Assembly: GCF_017948485.1 (NCBI RefSeq)
Contig: NZ_JAFFSX010000004.1
Span: 408,210-472,209, forward strand
DNA length: 64,000 nt
Direction of reading: 5' to 3'
Source of the DNA: Streptomyces sp. GESEQ-35
GTDB lineage: Bacteria > Actinomycetota > Actinomycetes > Streptomycetales > Streptomycetaceae
The translations under genes and the position numbers were made by a program. The notes under the pieces are model-generated. The model made no database searches. It worked only from the letters and a program-made list of their open reading frames with translations, and was not told the DNA's origin. Of this stretch, positions 35,501 to 44,000 are shown piece after piece. Positions within the stretch are counted from its first letter, which is position 1; each line of letters begins with the position of its first letter.

Positions 35501-38500
35501 AGCGCGTGGGCGAGCGGTGAGCGGGCCCTGTCGTACACGTGGAAACTCCCGGACGGCACGGACGTCACAACCGGCGGCAATCAGCTCTCCACCGCCGTCC
35601 CGGCACTGGCCCCCGGTCAGTCGGCGACGATCCAAGCCCAGGTCAAGACACCGATCAACTCCGACTCCGGCAACAAGCGCACGGACTACGTGCTCGGCTG
35701 GGACATCAAGAAGGTCTCCGACGGCAGCTGGCTGTCCGCCGGCACCGGCGGAATACCGTCGCTGAAGCAGAACGTGGCGGTCGAAGACCCCACCTCCAAC
35801 GCCCTCGGCCTGGAGAAGTTCTACTCCTACACCGGCAAGAACACCGGCGCCGGGTCGACGGTGATGAACAACCTGGCCTCGGGCAACAGCGTGTGGTCGT
35901 ACAACGCGTTCACCAACCCGGGTCGCGGTCTGACGACGTTCGCGCGGTTCGCGTACAACTCGCTGGACACCTCCGACACGGTGACGGGTGCGGGCTGGTC
36001 GGCGCAGCTGGCGGGTCCGATCCGGCTGGGCGCGCCGTTGGACTTCCACCCCAACGCCAACGCCACCGAGATCCGGCTGCCGGACGGTGACGGCACCACG
36101 CACGTCTTCACCAAGCAGCAGGACGGCACGTGGAAGGCCCCGGCGGGCGTCCACTACAAGGTCACGATGAAGACGGGCCTGGACTGCACCCCGGACAAGG
36201 ACCCGGTGCCGGACGCCTGGACGCTTCTGCGTCCGGACGGCACACGCTTCCTGTTCGGCTGCGACGGCTACCTGACGTCCGTCGTGGACAAGAACGGCAA
36301 CACGCAGACGTACACGTACGAGGAACGCAAGTCCAACAACAAGCCGACCAAGTTCCTCACGTACGTCACCGACCCGGCCGGCCGCCAGTCGATGCGGGTC
36401 GAGTACTACAAGAAGGGCGACGCGTCGTACGAGTACATCGACGACTCGGGCGCCAAGGTCACCGGCAGCAGCCTGACCAACTCCAAGATCTACGACCACG
36501 TCAAGTCGATCACGGACATCTCGGGGTCCGTCACGGGCCTGCCGACCCGCAAGGTCTCCTTCTTCTACACGACCAAGGGTCTGCTGGGTCAGTTCACCGA
36601 CGGTGACGGTTCGTCGCAGCCGAAGGTCTTCAAGTTCACCTACGACGCCACCCAGGGCAACAAGAACGTCAAGCTGGTCACCGCCACCGACCCGCGCGGC
36701 CACGACACCAAGCTGGCGTACTACGCCCCGCAGACCGGTGACGACCCGAAGTACCACTGGTGGACGAAGACGATCACGGACCGTCTGCAGGGCAACACCG
36801 GCTTCGCGTACGCGGCGAACACCACGAACACGAAGTTCATTGACACCACCGTCTCGGACGCCGAGGCGCACGCCACGAAGTACGTGACGGACGACTTCGG
36901 CCGCCCCGTGCAGACGACCAACGCCAAGTCCCAGGCGACCAAGATGAGCTGGGACGCAGACAACAACGTCACGTACCTGGAGGAGGACAACGGGGCGAAG
37001 ACCGCGTACTGCTACGACCAGAAGACGGGCTACCCGCTCTGGCAGCGCGACGCGGAGAACAACAAGACCGGGGTCCCGGACCAGACCACGACCTGCCTGA
37101 CGGACACGTCCAAGTGGCCGGCCAACGCCGCGAAGTACGAGTACCAGACGCGCGCCGACGGCTATTCAGCGGACCTGTTCCGCAAGACCTCCCCCGAGGG
37201 CCGCAAGTGGCAGTTCGGGTATGACACGTTCGGCAACCTGAAGACGGTCACCGACCCCAAGGGCGTCGCGACCACCACGGTTGCGGGGGACTACACCACC
37301 TCGTACGAGTACGACTCCTACGGTCAGTTGACCAAGGTGACTGACGCCAACGGCAACCCGACGACGTACAGCGGCTTCGACCCGGTCGGCTACCCGAAGA
37401 CGAGCACGGACGCGAAGTCCAACTCGACGACCTTCGTCTACGACGAGCGCGGCCAGGTCACCAAGGTCACCGACGCCAACCAGAAGGTGACCACGCAGAC
37501 GTACGACACGTTCGGGCGTCCACTGATCAACACCGTGCCCAAGGACCAGGCGGCGGGCGTCCTGATCACCACCCCCGCGCCGGAGTACGACGCCAACGAC
37601 AACATCACCAAGGCGACGGCGCCCAACGGTGCTGTGTCGGCGGCGGTGTACGACAACGGGGATCAGGTCACGTCGGCGACGGCGCCGGCGAACAACCAGA
37701 CCGCCCCGCGCACCTCGACCTACACCTACGACAAGGTCGGCAACCTGAAGACGACGACTGAGCCCAAGGGCACGGCGACGACGACGGACACGACCGACTA
37801 CCTCACGACGAACTACTACGACGAGATCCACCAGCTCACCTCCGTGGTCAACGCGAAGGGCGACAAGGTCTCGTACGAGTACGACGACGTCGGCAATGTC
37901 ACCAAGGTCATCGACCCGAAGAAGAACGCGACGACCGACACCACTGACTACACGACCAAGACCGACTATGACCTGAACCACCGGGTCACGGTTGTCACGG
38001 ACGCGGCCGGCAAGACCACCAAGCGGGGCTACGACAAGGACTCGCTGGTCACCACCGCCACGGACGCCGAGAACAACGCCACGCTCATCACCTACGACGA
38101 GCGCGGCAAGCAGGCCGAGGTCAAGGTGCCGCACGACGGCACCACGTCCGTCACGTACCGCACGACCAAGTACGAGTACGACCAGGTCGGCAGTACGACG
38201 AAGGTGATCACCCCGCGGGCCGTTGCAGCCGGCACGACCACGGCGTTCACGCAGCGCACCGAGTACGACGCGCTGAACCGCCCGGTCAAGCAGTACCAGC
38301 CCTACGACCCTGCTGACGCGCGCTACAACGACCCGAACGTGTACACGGAGACCACTTACGACAAGGTGGGCCGGGTGGCGAAAACCTCGCTTCCCCCCTC
38401 GGAGGGCGAGACGGTCCGAAACGACACGACCCACGAGTACTACGACACTGGCTGGGTGAGGAAGTCCACGGATCCGTGGGCAATCGTCACCGACTACGAC

Positions 38501-41251
38501 TACGACGACCTCGGTTCCCAGACCAAGCGGACCATCTCGGCGGCCGACGGGTCGTCGAACCGCACCATGACGTGGTCGTACTACTCGGACGGCAGCCTCA
38601 AGTCCCGCGCGGACGACGGCGTCCCGGTGGGCCAGTCGGTGGTCCTGGTGGACAACTCCGACACCCAGAACACCGCGCAGACCGGTACCTGGACGAAGGG
38701 AGACATCGCCGGTCAGCAGGGCTACAACCATGTCACGCACGCGGCGGGCACGGGTACGGACGCTTTCACATGGACGCTCAACGTCCCCAAGGACGGCACT
38801 TACGCGGCGTACGTGAAGTACCCGAAGGTGACGGGCGCCGCGACGACGGCGAAGTACACCCTCACGCACGGTACGACGACCGAGCCCTCGGCCACCAAGG
38901 ACCAGACGGCGAACACCGGCTCCTGGGTCAGCCTCGGCACCTATAGCCTCGAACAGGGCGAGGACACCGAGCTGAAGCTGGACCAGAACAGCGGCGGCAT
39001 CGCCGTCGCCGACGCCGTCAAGCTGGTCCGCGATACCACGGGCGAGACCGACAACGAGAAGAAGACCCTCGCCTACGCGTACGACGTCAACGGCAACCTG
39101 ACCTCGATCGACGACACCTCCTCCGGTGCGAAGATCGACGCGTACACGGTCACGTACACGGGACTCAACCAGGTCCAGAAGGTCACCGAGGCGCTGGCCG
39201 CCCAGGAGAAGAAGTCCACGTCATATACCTACGACACGAACGGCCAGCCGGAGACGGTCGCGCACCCCGATCAGTTCTCCAAGTACACCTACGACCTGCG
39301 TGAGCTGGTCAAGACGGTCTCGGTCGGCAAGTCGTCCACCGACGCCTCGCCGAAGGTGACGTCGTACACCTACACCGACCGCAGCCAGAGGCTGAAGGAG
39401 ACCAAGGCCAACGGCAACACCGTCGACCACACCTACTACCTCGACGGCGCGCTCAAGACCTCGGTGGAGAAGAAGGGCAACGGCACCCTCGTCGCCTCGC
39501 ACACCAACGCCTACGACCCGAACGGCAACAAGGCGCAGGACGTCGCGAGGAAGATGAACGCCGACAACCACGCGGCGTACCTCGACTCCACCACGGACTA
39601 CACCTACGACCCGGCCGACCGGCTGGCCAAGGCGGTCAAGACCGGCAACGGAGCCGGCACGGAGACCTACGTCCACGACGACAACGCCAACGTCGTCAGC
39701 CAGTCGGTCAACGGCACGAGCACCACGTACAACTACGACCGCAACCGGCTGTTGAGCGCCGTCATCGGCGGCGTGACCGCGAACTACACCTACGACCCGT
39801 TCGGTCGCCAGGAGTCAGTTACGTCGGGCGGCCAGGTCATCGAGCGGAGCGTGTACGACGGCTTCGACCACGTCGTGGAATCCCAGAAGATGGACTCCGC
39901 AGGTCTGATGAAGTCGACGAAGTACGCCTTCGACCCGCTGGACCGCACGACGTCGAAGACGGCGGACGGCAAGACCACCACCTTCAACTACCTGGGTCTG
40001 TCCAGCGAGGTGCTGAACGAAGAGGTCTCGGGTGCGCTGACCAAGTCGTACCAGTACAGCCCGTGGGGCGAGCGCCTTTCGCAGATCAAGCACGACAGCG
40101 ACGGCACGACCGAGGACGGCTACTACGGCTACAACAGCCACACCGACGTCGAAACCCTCACGAACGACACCGGCGACACCAAGGCGACATACGGCTACAC
40201 CGCCTACGGTTCGGACGACAGTTCCGAGTTCACCGGCATCGACAAGCCGGACGCGGCCGATCCCACCAAGGAGGCATACAACCCGTACCGCTTCAACGCC
40301 AAGCGTTGGGACGCCCAGTCCAGCACCTACGACATGGGCTTCCGCGACTACAACCCGGGCCTGAACCGCTTCACGACCCGGGACATGTACAACGGCGCCC
40401 TTGCCGACATGGGGCTCGGCGCCGACCCCTACACCGGCAATCGGTATGCCTTCACCGGGGGCAACCCCGTGAGCATGGTGGAACTGGATGGGCACCGTCC
40501 GGCTGAGTGCAACGAGTCGGGTTACACCTGCTCGATGACCGACGCCGGAGGTTGGGACGTTCAGGCGAGGCGACCGGAATCCTGCCCGTTGGTGGTGCTG
40601 GACTGCTCCGGCTACGGGAGCGGCGGCAACCCGATGTTCCTCGCACCGCCGACAGCTCCGCCCCTGCGGGTGCTCACCCCCGCAACCCGCCCGGTAACCG
40701 GGGGCGGCGGCCGAGGTGGCGGCCGTGGAAGCGGACTGACCGGAATCCTCATCGCCATGTCCCAGCTTCTGGCCGGTGACACACCGCAGGACCAGAAGTG
40801 GAACCTGGACAACAAGGAGGAAGGCAACGAGTGCCTGAAGGACACCTCGTCCACGAGCACGATCTTCTACAACAACCCCGATGACAAGGGCCGCGCGACC
40901 GGCGCATGGGCCTGCCTCAACCCCACCATCAGGGGGTTCAACACCACCGATCCCCAGGATCCGGTCGGCTGGGAGGCGGGCATGGACCGGGCGCACCTCA
41001 TAGCCAGGGAGTTCGGCGGCACCCACGAGAGGATCAACATCGTCCCCACCAGCCCGACGGCGAACCGGGTGGGCATGCGGGAGTTCGAGAGGGACATCGA
41101 GAACCGCCTGGCCCAGAACGAGCGAGTCTTCTACTCCTCCATACCGGCCTACAACGTGCGCTCCATTCGCCCGACCGGTGTCCATATGTTCATGATGACG
41201 AGCAGCGGATACACCACGTCGACCTTCGTGCCGAGCGGCGTGTACCCGTAA
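32531..41251 (+). CDS. Secreted RHS polymorphic toxin with nuclease tip
   Basis: 2,906 residues from GTG 32531, chosen because GAGGAAAGG lies just upstream and the signal peptide (to about residue 29, AYAAP) starts there; ATG 32507 and GTG 32474 are alternatives. Domains in order: signal peptide; a stalk with two DNRLRE-like modules (about 320-400 and 770-930) and a golvesin-C-like module (about 450-570); an Fn3/CARDB-like region (about 960-1060); RHS/YD repeats (about 1250-2035); a second golvesin-like module (about 2040-2165); more RHS repeats; and the RHS core (YNPYRFNAKRWDAQSSTYD, about 2584-2656). The last about 250 residues hold DRAHLIAREFGGTHER and INIVPTSPTANRVG, a DNA/RNA non-specific endonuclease pattern. 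Followed by a DUF5959-type gene, its likely immunity protein. Confidence 0.85.
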   Translation: MRPRLGRLVACLVVAAVTSTALPQVAYAAPADDGDGKGVVDTVKGWFGDDGDDGGGLDKPPSHDELGIADREKVSWPKSDPKAKRVRELSGKRTANARFWQLSDGRIEAELSAVPTSYRSGSGKKASWKSIDTTVHASQAKDFEFANTTNEGRSWFGAEADRLVRFRSPDGRSVTLGLDGVDKGLKPKAKGSTVTYEDAVKGADLEYVVGPGRVKENITLAERPDGPVKFTFTLDTDGLIPKARKDGSIALYGELPNTPVMVIPAPYMTDAKKADTSVFGKTYSTEVTQKLTRDGTSWKLAVTPDAKWLASKNRQYPVVIDPTITIAPSPSQSQDAMVLSDQATTNFNTSWKLAAGRTSTTANARSLIKFPLDEIPSGTKIDSARLETYFDQAHTTATTSTQIGVYRATGAWDETTATWSNTSALVGEQSATTVQVDDEDAGTAAVGVWPTSAATANAVGDTFRYNLDSVTGDNFTWPVRVPETASYRVDAHYVQGANRATNAPYTVTAAGGATSTYTVNQTTGTGGVWTSLGGDANELSFNKGGAYKVELKDTSVATSQALVADAVRLVDPAKITKSAGQYNRWHSFPVGDTVQKWVDGTATNHGFVLKATDEANNPLGGPRYEAGDADYGGETATIPRLTVTYGKVGTTLNSPTVIHSTGPELSWKAYSNTTGDADLNIAEYQLHRSTQQAFTPSAATLVAPIDKAASTYTDTTATPTPDSSSAEIGRSYYYQIAVKTADGQLLGSPTRIVGVPKAGRTMELIQGTAAGATDTTLSSAAPTTNLDTIDSAGAGQKWLTVGNNSPTYGKTRTALKFPTADLPTTATVLESRLFMWGAETTTDTNGAIYELHGLTRDFSEAQATWNSAATGTAWTAAGGDFSATVSDTVAQVSEVGRHWWDATSLTQGWVKTPSSNKGALIKLKDETATGPQERTVFLASETSDQQLGPLLRVIYVDSTTEDTYYAPQTPSRMTPNSTYTVDFTVTNTTSSAWASGERALSYTWKLPDGTDVTTGGNQLSTAVPALAPGQSATIQAQVKTPINSDSGNKRTDYVLGWDIKKVSDGSWLSAGTGGIPSLKQNVAVEDPTSNALGLEKFYSYTGKNTGAGSTVMNNLASGNSVWSYNAFTNPGRGLTTFARFAYNSLDTSDTVTGAGWSAQLAGPIRLGAPLDFHPNANATEIRLPDGDGTTHVFTKQQDGTWKAPAGVHYKVTMKTGLDCTPDKDPVPDAWTLLRPDGTRFLFGCDGYLTSVVDKNGNTQTYTYEERKSNNKPTKFLTYVTDPAGRQSMRVEYYKKGDASYEYIDDSGAKVTGSSLTNSKIYDHVKSITDISGSVTGLPTRKVSFFYTTKGLLGQFTDGDGSSQPKVFKFTYDATQGNKNVKLVTATDPRGHDTKLAYYAPQTGDDPKYHWWTKTITDRLQGNTGFAYAANTTNTKFIDTTVSDAEAHATKYVTDDFGRPVQTTNAKSQATKMSWDADNNVTYLEEDNGAKTAYCYDQKTGYPLWQRDAENNKTGVPDQTTTCLTDTSKWPANAAKYEYQTRADGYSADLFRKTSPEGRKWQFGYDTFGNLKTVTDPKGVATTTVAGDYTTSYEYDSYGQLTKVTDANGNPTTYSGFDPVGYPKTSTDAKSNSTTFVYDERGQVTKVTDANQKVTTQTYDTFGRPLINTVPKDQAAGVLITTPAPEYDANDNITKATAPNGAVSAAVYDNGDQVTSATAPANNQTAPRTSTYTYDKVGNLKTTTEPKGTATTTDTTDYLTTNYYDEIHQLTSVVNAKGDKVSYEYDDVGNVTKVIDPKKNATTDTTDYTTKTDYDLNHRVTVVTDAAGKTTKRGYDKDSLVTTATDAENNATLITYDERGKQAEVKVPHDGTTSVTYRTTKYEYDQVGSTTKVITPRAVAAGTTTAFTQRTEYDALNRPVKQYQPYDPADARYNDPNVYTETTYDKVGRVAKTSLPPSEGETVRNDTTHEYYDTGWVRKSTDPWAIVTDYDYDDLGSQTKRTISAADGSSNRTMTWSYYSDGSLKSRADDGVPVGQSVVLVDNSDTQNTAQTGTWTKGDIAGQQGYNHVTHAAGTGTDAFTWTLNVPKDGTYAAYVKYPKVTGAATTAKYTLTHGTTTEPSATKDQTANTGSWVSLGTYSLEQGEDTELKLDQNSGGIAVADAVKLVRDTTGETDNEKKTLAYAYDVNGNLTSIDDTSSGAKIDAYTVTYTGLNQVQKVTEALAAQEKKSTSYTYDTNGQPETVAHPDQFSKYTYDLRELVKTVSVGKSSTDASPKVTSYTYTDRSQRLKETKANGNTVDHTYYLDGALKTSVEKKGNGTLVASHTNAYDPNGNKAQDVARKMNADNHAAYLDSTTDYTYDPADRLAKAVKTGNGAGTETYVHDDNANVVSQSVNGTSTTYNYDRNRLLSAVIGGVTANYTYDPFGRQESVTSGGQVIERSVYDGFDHVVESQKMDSAGLMKSTKYAFDPLDRTTSKTADGKTTTFNYLGLSSEVLNEEVSGALTKSYQYSPWGERLSQIKHDSDGTTEDGYYGYNSHTDVETLTNDTGDTKATYGYTAYGSDDSSEFTGIDKPDAADPTKEAYNPYRFNAKRWDAQSSTYDMGFRDYNPGLNRFTTRDMYNGALADMGLGADPYTGNRYAFTGGNPVSMVELDGHRPAECNESGYTCSMTDAGGWDVQARRPESCPLVVLDCSGYGSGGNPMFLAPPTAPPLRVLTPATRPVTGGGGRGGGRGSGLTGILIAMSQLLAGDTPQDQKWNLDNKEEGNECLKDTSSTSTIFYNNPDDKGRATGAWACLNPTIRGFNTTDPQDPVGWEAGMDRAHLIAREFGGTHERINIVPTSPTANRVGMREFERDIENRLAQNERVFYSSIPAYNVRSIRPTGVHMFMMTSSGYTTSTFVPSGVYP

Positions 41252-41291
41252 AGGACCCGAGAATGAAGCGACTGTGACCGCGTGAAGCGGC

Positions 41292-41328
41292 GGCAGGCCG
41301 GGGGCCGCTGGTTGGCCCCCGGCCTGCC
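41292..41328 (+). terminator. Strong hairpin after the RHS gene
   Basis: GGCAGGCCGGGGGCC and its complement GGCCCCCGGCCTGCC form perfect 15-base arms around a 7-base loop, 41 bases beyond the RHS stop and 55 bases before the immunity gene start. It is one of the strongest stem-loops in the window and should end or attenuate RHS transcription before the immunity gene. Confidence 0.65.
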
Positions 41329-41382
41329 TGCCACCTGCAGGGATAGAATTTGGCCACTACGAACGTCTCGGAAGGGGCAACG

Positions 41383-41817
41383 ATGGCACAAGGGCCGATC
41401 GACCTGATCCGCCTGGTCGGCGGAGGCAATAGCGTCGTCCTTCGGGTCACGGGAAGGGAGACCGGGGGAGGGGCGCGCACGACCGACGTGCTGACGAGCG
41501 AGTTCGTGGTCGACACGCCGTTCATCAGCGGAACCCTCAATGACTGGTTGTTTCCTGCTGACTTGACCGAATGGCAGGAATGTCTCGACGCACTCGATGC
41601 CGGACAGCCCATCACCTGGCGTGAGGCCGCACGAGGCCCCTCCCTGTCGATCGAACGCGACGAGGCCGACGAGCGACTCCGTGTCACCATCAGGGACAAT
41701 GTGATGACTCTGACAACGGTGACCGTGACGGTACCGCTGGCCGACTCCTGGTTCGACGACGCCTACCACCGCCTCGAACAGGTCTGGAAGACCTTGCCTC
41801 CGGCCGAAGGCGGCTGA
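41383..41817 (+). CDS. DUF5959-like candidate immunity protein
   Basis: 144 residues from ATG 41383 with GGAAGG upstream. The pattern DLIRLVGGGNSVVLRVTGRE, VDTPFISGTLNDWLFPADLTEWQECLDALDAG, then LTTVTVTVPLADSWFD matches the DUF5959 family of actinobacteria, of unknown function. No signal peptide is visible, so it is cytoplasmic. Being the first gene after a secreted RHS nuclease toxin, it is the best candidate immunity protein for that tip. A TAGAAT box at 41344-41349 lies 33 bases upstream and might give it its own promoter beyond the hairpin. Family recognition is by pattern only. Confidence 0.62.
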   Translation: MAQGPIDLIRLVGGGNSVVLRVTGRETGGGARTTDVLTSEFVVDTPFISGTLNDWLFPADLTEWQECLDALDAGQPITWREAARGPSLSIERDEADERLRVTIRDNVMTLTTVTVTVPLADSWFDDAYHRLEQVWKTLPPAEGG

Positions 41818-42075
41818 AGCCCGGACCGACTGGCGCCTCGCACACGTCGTTCGTGATGCGGCGGACATCGTGAGCGGGGTTCCCTCCCCGAGCGCGAGCA
41901 CGGGAAGAGCGGCAGAACATCCGCCCACCCAGCATCGCCGTAGTGGTGGGCCTTCGGCCGGAACAGTGCGCGGTGGCCGGGCAAGGCCGTCGCCGTCTCC
42001 CTGATGGCCTTCGCCTGCTCCTCCACTTCGGCCAGACTTCGTGCGTCTCGCTCCGTGAGCGGCAAAAGGATCGAT

Positions 42076-42282
42076 ACGCCTGTAACCCGTGATGTTTGTG
42101 ATGCCGACATCCGCTGCCCGCAATCGGCTGCCGCTGCACTGCTCGGTGGCCGGTCTGCGGGTGGTGGATTTCCTGATCGACGGGCTGCGCAAGGGCGGGG
42201 CCGAGCGCGAGCGGGTGCGGGACCCGTTGTTCGGGCTCGGCGCCTACGTCGGTGAGGTGCTGGTGCGTCGCGCGGGGGCGCA
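42076..42282 (+). repeat. Truncated duplicate of the 44.0-44.3 kb segment
   Basis: ACGCCTGTAACCCGTGATGTT at 42076 recurs at 44001, and 42112-42281 is nearly identical to about 44180-44338 (shared CGCAATCGGCTGCCGCTG, TGATCGACGGGCTGCGCAAG, CGGGACCCGTTGTTCGG). About 150 bases present between these blocks in the right copy are missing from the left one. The homology ends sharply near 42282. This is a direct duplication with an internal deletion. Confidence 0.8.
42112..42282 (+). pseudogene. 5' fragment of duplicated immunity-like gene
   Basis: This frame encodes RNRLPLHCSVAGLRVVDF and then a near copy of the 44101-44532 protein through LGAYVGEVLVRRAG. It has neither a clear start nor the C-terminal half. 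After 42282 the sequence switches to an unrelated gene fragment. I read it as the remnant of a gene cut by recombination, with the intact paralogue at 44101. Confidence 0.65.
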
Positions 42283-42627
42283 GGCGGGCGGCGCCGCATT
42301 CCCGGACTGCTGCTGCGCATGGTTCCGGAGTCCCGGGCCGGCATCGAGACCATGTCCGCCCTCCCGGCGCTCCAGGCGCCGGTCAAGGACACGGAGTTGG
42401 TCGCCCGGTGCGCGGAGATCACCGAGACCCTGCTGCTGGACCCCGTCCCGTCCGTGAGCTCTGCCGCGTACTTCCAGTTCGTGGAGCCGCGCTTCGGCAG
42501 CGAGGAACTCCTGGGCGCGGCCGTTCCGTTGGTGCGGCCGGAAACCCTCCGGCTCACCCTGAGCGAACTGGACCCCGACCGGCTGTCAGCTCCGATGCGT
42601 GATGCGTTGGCGGAATTCCTGCAGTGA
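42283..42627 (+). pseudogene. 3' fragment of an unknown gene
   Basis: An open frame continues upstream of the first ATG (42319), reading GLLLRMVPESRAGIETMSAL, and ends in a tidy helix-rich stretch (LRLTLSELDPDRLSAPMRDALAEFLQ). A terminator hairpin lies about 100 bases after its stop. It therefore looks like the 3' end of a larger coding sequence whose 5' part was replaced by the duplicated fragment to its left. The family is not recognised. A short intact gene starting at 42319 (102 residues) cannot be excluded. Confidence 0.45.
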
Positions 42628-42724
42628 TCCTCCCCAGGACGCACATTCCGGACACCGTGACGGTCACGTGGTGCAGCGGCGACACGGGGCGGGAAACACC
42701 GTCCCAATACCGAACACGCCTTAG

Positions 42725-42764
42725 CGGAAGGGGCGGTGCGCCCTACCTGAATCCGCCCCTTCCG
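42725..42764 (+). terminator. Hairpin after the 42.3-42.6 kb gene remnant
   Basis: CGGAAGGGGCGG pairs with CCGCCCCTTCCG (12 perfect base pairs, 16-base loop). Its place about 100 bases after a stop codon suggests the terminator of the transcript that once included the neighbouring fragment. Confidence 0.55.
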
Positions 42765-42804
42765 GTGGTGGAAGTCGCTCATTGGGGGGCCGCGTCAGGC
42801 GGAG

Positions 42805-43026
42805 ATGTCCTGGGGTGAGACCGGAGAACGTGTCGGTCTGTCGCTACCTGAGGACTACAAGCGCCTTGCCGCGGTCTTCGGCAAGGGGCTCTTCTCTGGC
42901 TTCCTTCAGATCCTCTTGGCCTCGGCGTTCGGCAGGTTCCAGAGCTATTTCCCGAACGGTCAGCGGTCCATCCAGATCATCGTGACCTGGTCCACCTGGA
43001 TCAACATGGATGATGCGCTGAGCTAA
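42805..43026 (+). pseudogene. SUKH (SMI1/KNR4)-like immunity fragment
   Basis: 73 residues from ATG 42805. The start, WGETGERVGLSLPEDYKRL then AAVFGKGLFSGFLQI, matches the conserved N-terminal part of SUKH-superfamily proteins (W-E-LG-LP-DYK, then a G-G-F motif), which act as immunity proteins for polymorphic toxins. The family is normally about 130-180 residues, so only the first third is present; the rest (ILLASAFGRFQSYFPNGQRS) is unlike it. I interpret it as a truncated immunity gene left from an earlier toxin cassette. Confidence 0.5.
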
Positions 43027-43068
43027 TCTCGGCGCAGGGCGCCCCGTTCACACGATGTGGAGTTAATT

Positions 43069-43572
43069 GTGCGGTACGTCAGGTTTGCTCGAATCGCCGC
43101 CATGGCCTTGTTGACCGCCATGACACTCGGGACTACGGCGTGTATTGCCCCGGATGCCAGATATGAACGGGAGCCCGCCCCGGAACCGGTGAAATCGGGC
43201 GAGCTGACAGGAGACTGGAAGGGCTGGCGGGGGAGTGCGCTGGAGCTGGTCTCCGGCGGACGGGCGACTGTGACAAAGCTCGACGGGCAGTCCTGGGACT
43301 TCGACGACGGCTGGCGGATGACCGGAAAAGGGACCTGGCGCCACGAGCAGAACATCCTCGTCGTCTCCGTCAAAGCGAACGACGTCGCGGAAAGGCCCAG
43401 ATCCGCCGATGACCCCGGCGTGCCCCTGCCGAGCCCGAATCCGGAGGAATTCCCCAAGGAATACCGCTGGCAGTTCAAGGCGCGGCATGGCGAGAAGGGC
43501 CGCCTGGAGATCTACTTCTTCACCGGCGACCCGGACACCCGGGATGCGTACGTCATGTGGCAGGCGGGCTGA
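43069..43572 (+). CDS. Lipoprotein, possible orphan immunity protein
   Basis: 167 residues from GTG 43069, with GGAG 6 bases before it. The signal peptide ends in a lipobox (TLGTTAC, Cys near residue 22). The mature part reads SGELTGDWKGWRGSALELVSGGRATVT and then a beta-rich region (GKGTWRHEQNILVVSV, RLEIYFFTGDPD), suggesting a small barrel such as a lipocalin-like fold; this is inference. Its place in a toxin graveyard suggests an envelope-located immunity protein, and such lipoproteins are common in RHS islands. No named family was recognised. Confidence 0.6.
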   Translation: MRYVRFARIAAMALLTAMTLGTTACIAPDARYEREPAPEPVKSGELTGDWKGWRGSALELVSGGRATVTKLDGQSWDFDDGWRMTGKGTWRHEQNILVVSVKANDVAERPRSADDPGVPLPSPNPEEFPKEYRWQFKARHGEKGRLEIYFFTGDPDTRDAYVMWQAG

Positions 43573-43642
43573 TCGCGGTCTCGAACCACGCCGGCTGACC
43601 TCCATCCGCACCCCCTCCGGCTGACGCAGGATCAACGGCGGG

Positions 43643-43866
43643 AAGGAGGCATACAGCCACCACCGGTTAAACGCCAAGCGCTGGGACGCCCAGTTCGGCA
43701 CCTACGGCATGGGTTTCCGCGACCACGACCCTGGCCGCGCGGACCCGTACGCAGGTAACCGGTAGGGCCTTCACCGGCGGCAACTCCACCTCTGGCATCG
43801 AATGCGACGGCCACGGCTGGCTCGACGACGCGGCAGGCTGGACCAGTCCGGCTGCCCCGGCTCGTA
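43643..43866 (+). pseudogene. Orphan RHS core tip remnant
   Basis: Translation gives KEAYSHHRLNAKRWDAQFG, TYGMGFRDHDPG, then DPYAGNR and, after a one-base frame slip at a TAG, AFTGGNSTSGIECDGHGWLDD. This is the RHS core of the main gene (KEAYNPYRFNAKRWDAQSS through NRYAFTGGNPVSMVELDGH) with about 50 bases missing in the middle and an unrelated tail ending in a stop at 43866. It is therefore the start of a displaced alternative C-terminal cassette, now broken. Confidence 0.75.
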
Positions 43867-44000
43867 TCTGAGCTCGACAGTGGCGCCCGCCGCTGTGCTC
43901 CGTCCCTCGGGGGGCGACGCTTCCCGGGTCACGCCGTCACCAACTAGCCAAAGTGCAAAAGGTTGTACGTCTGCTGTGACTTTCTTGTGTGTCAATCAAC

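Noticed and set aside
41840..42060. Minus-strand frame with LTERDARSLAEVEEQAKAIRE as a gene
   Set aside because: The stretch looks protein-like and may be a relic, but it has no start, and the frame degrades on both sides; left uncalled.
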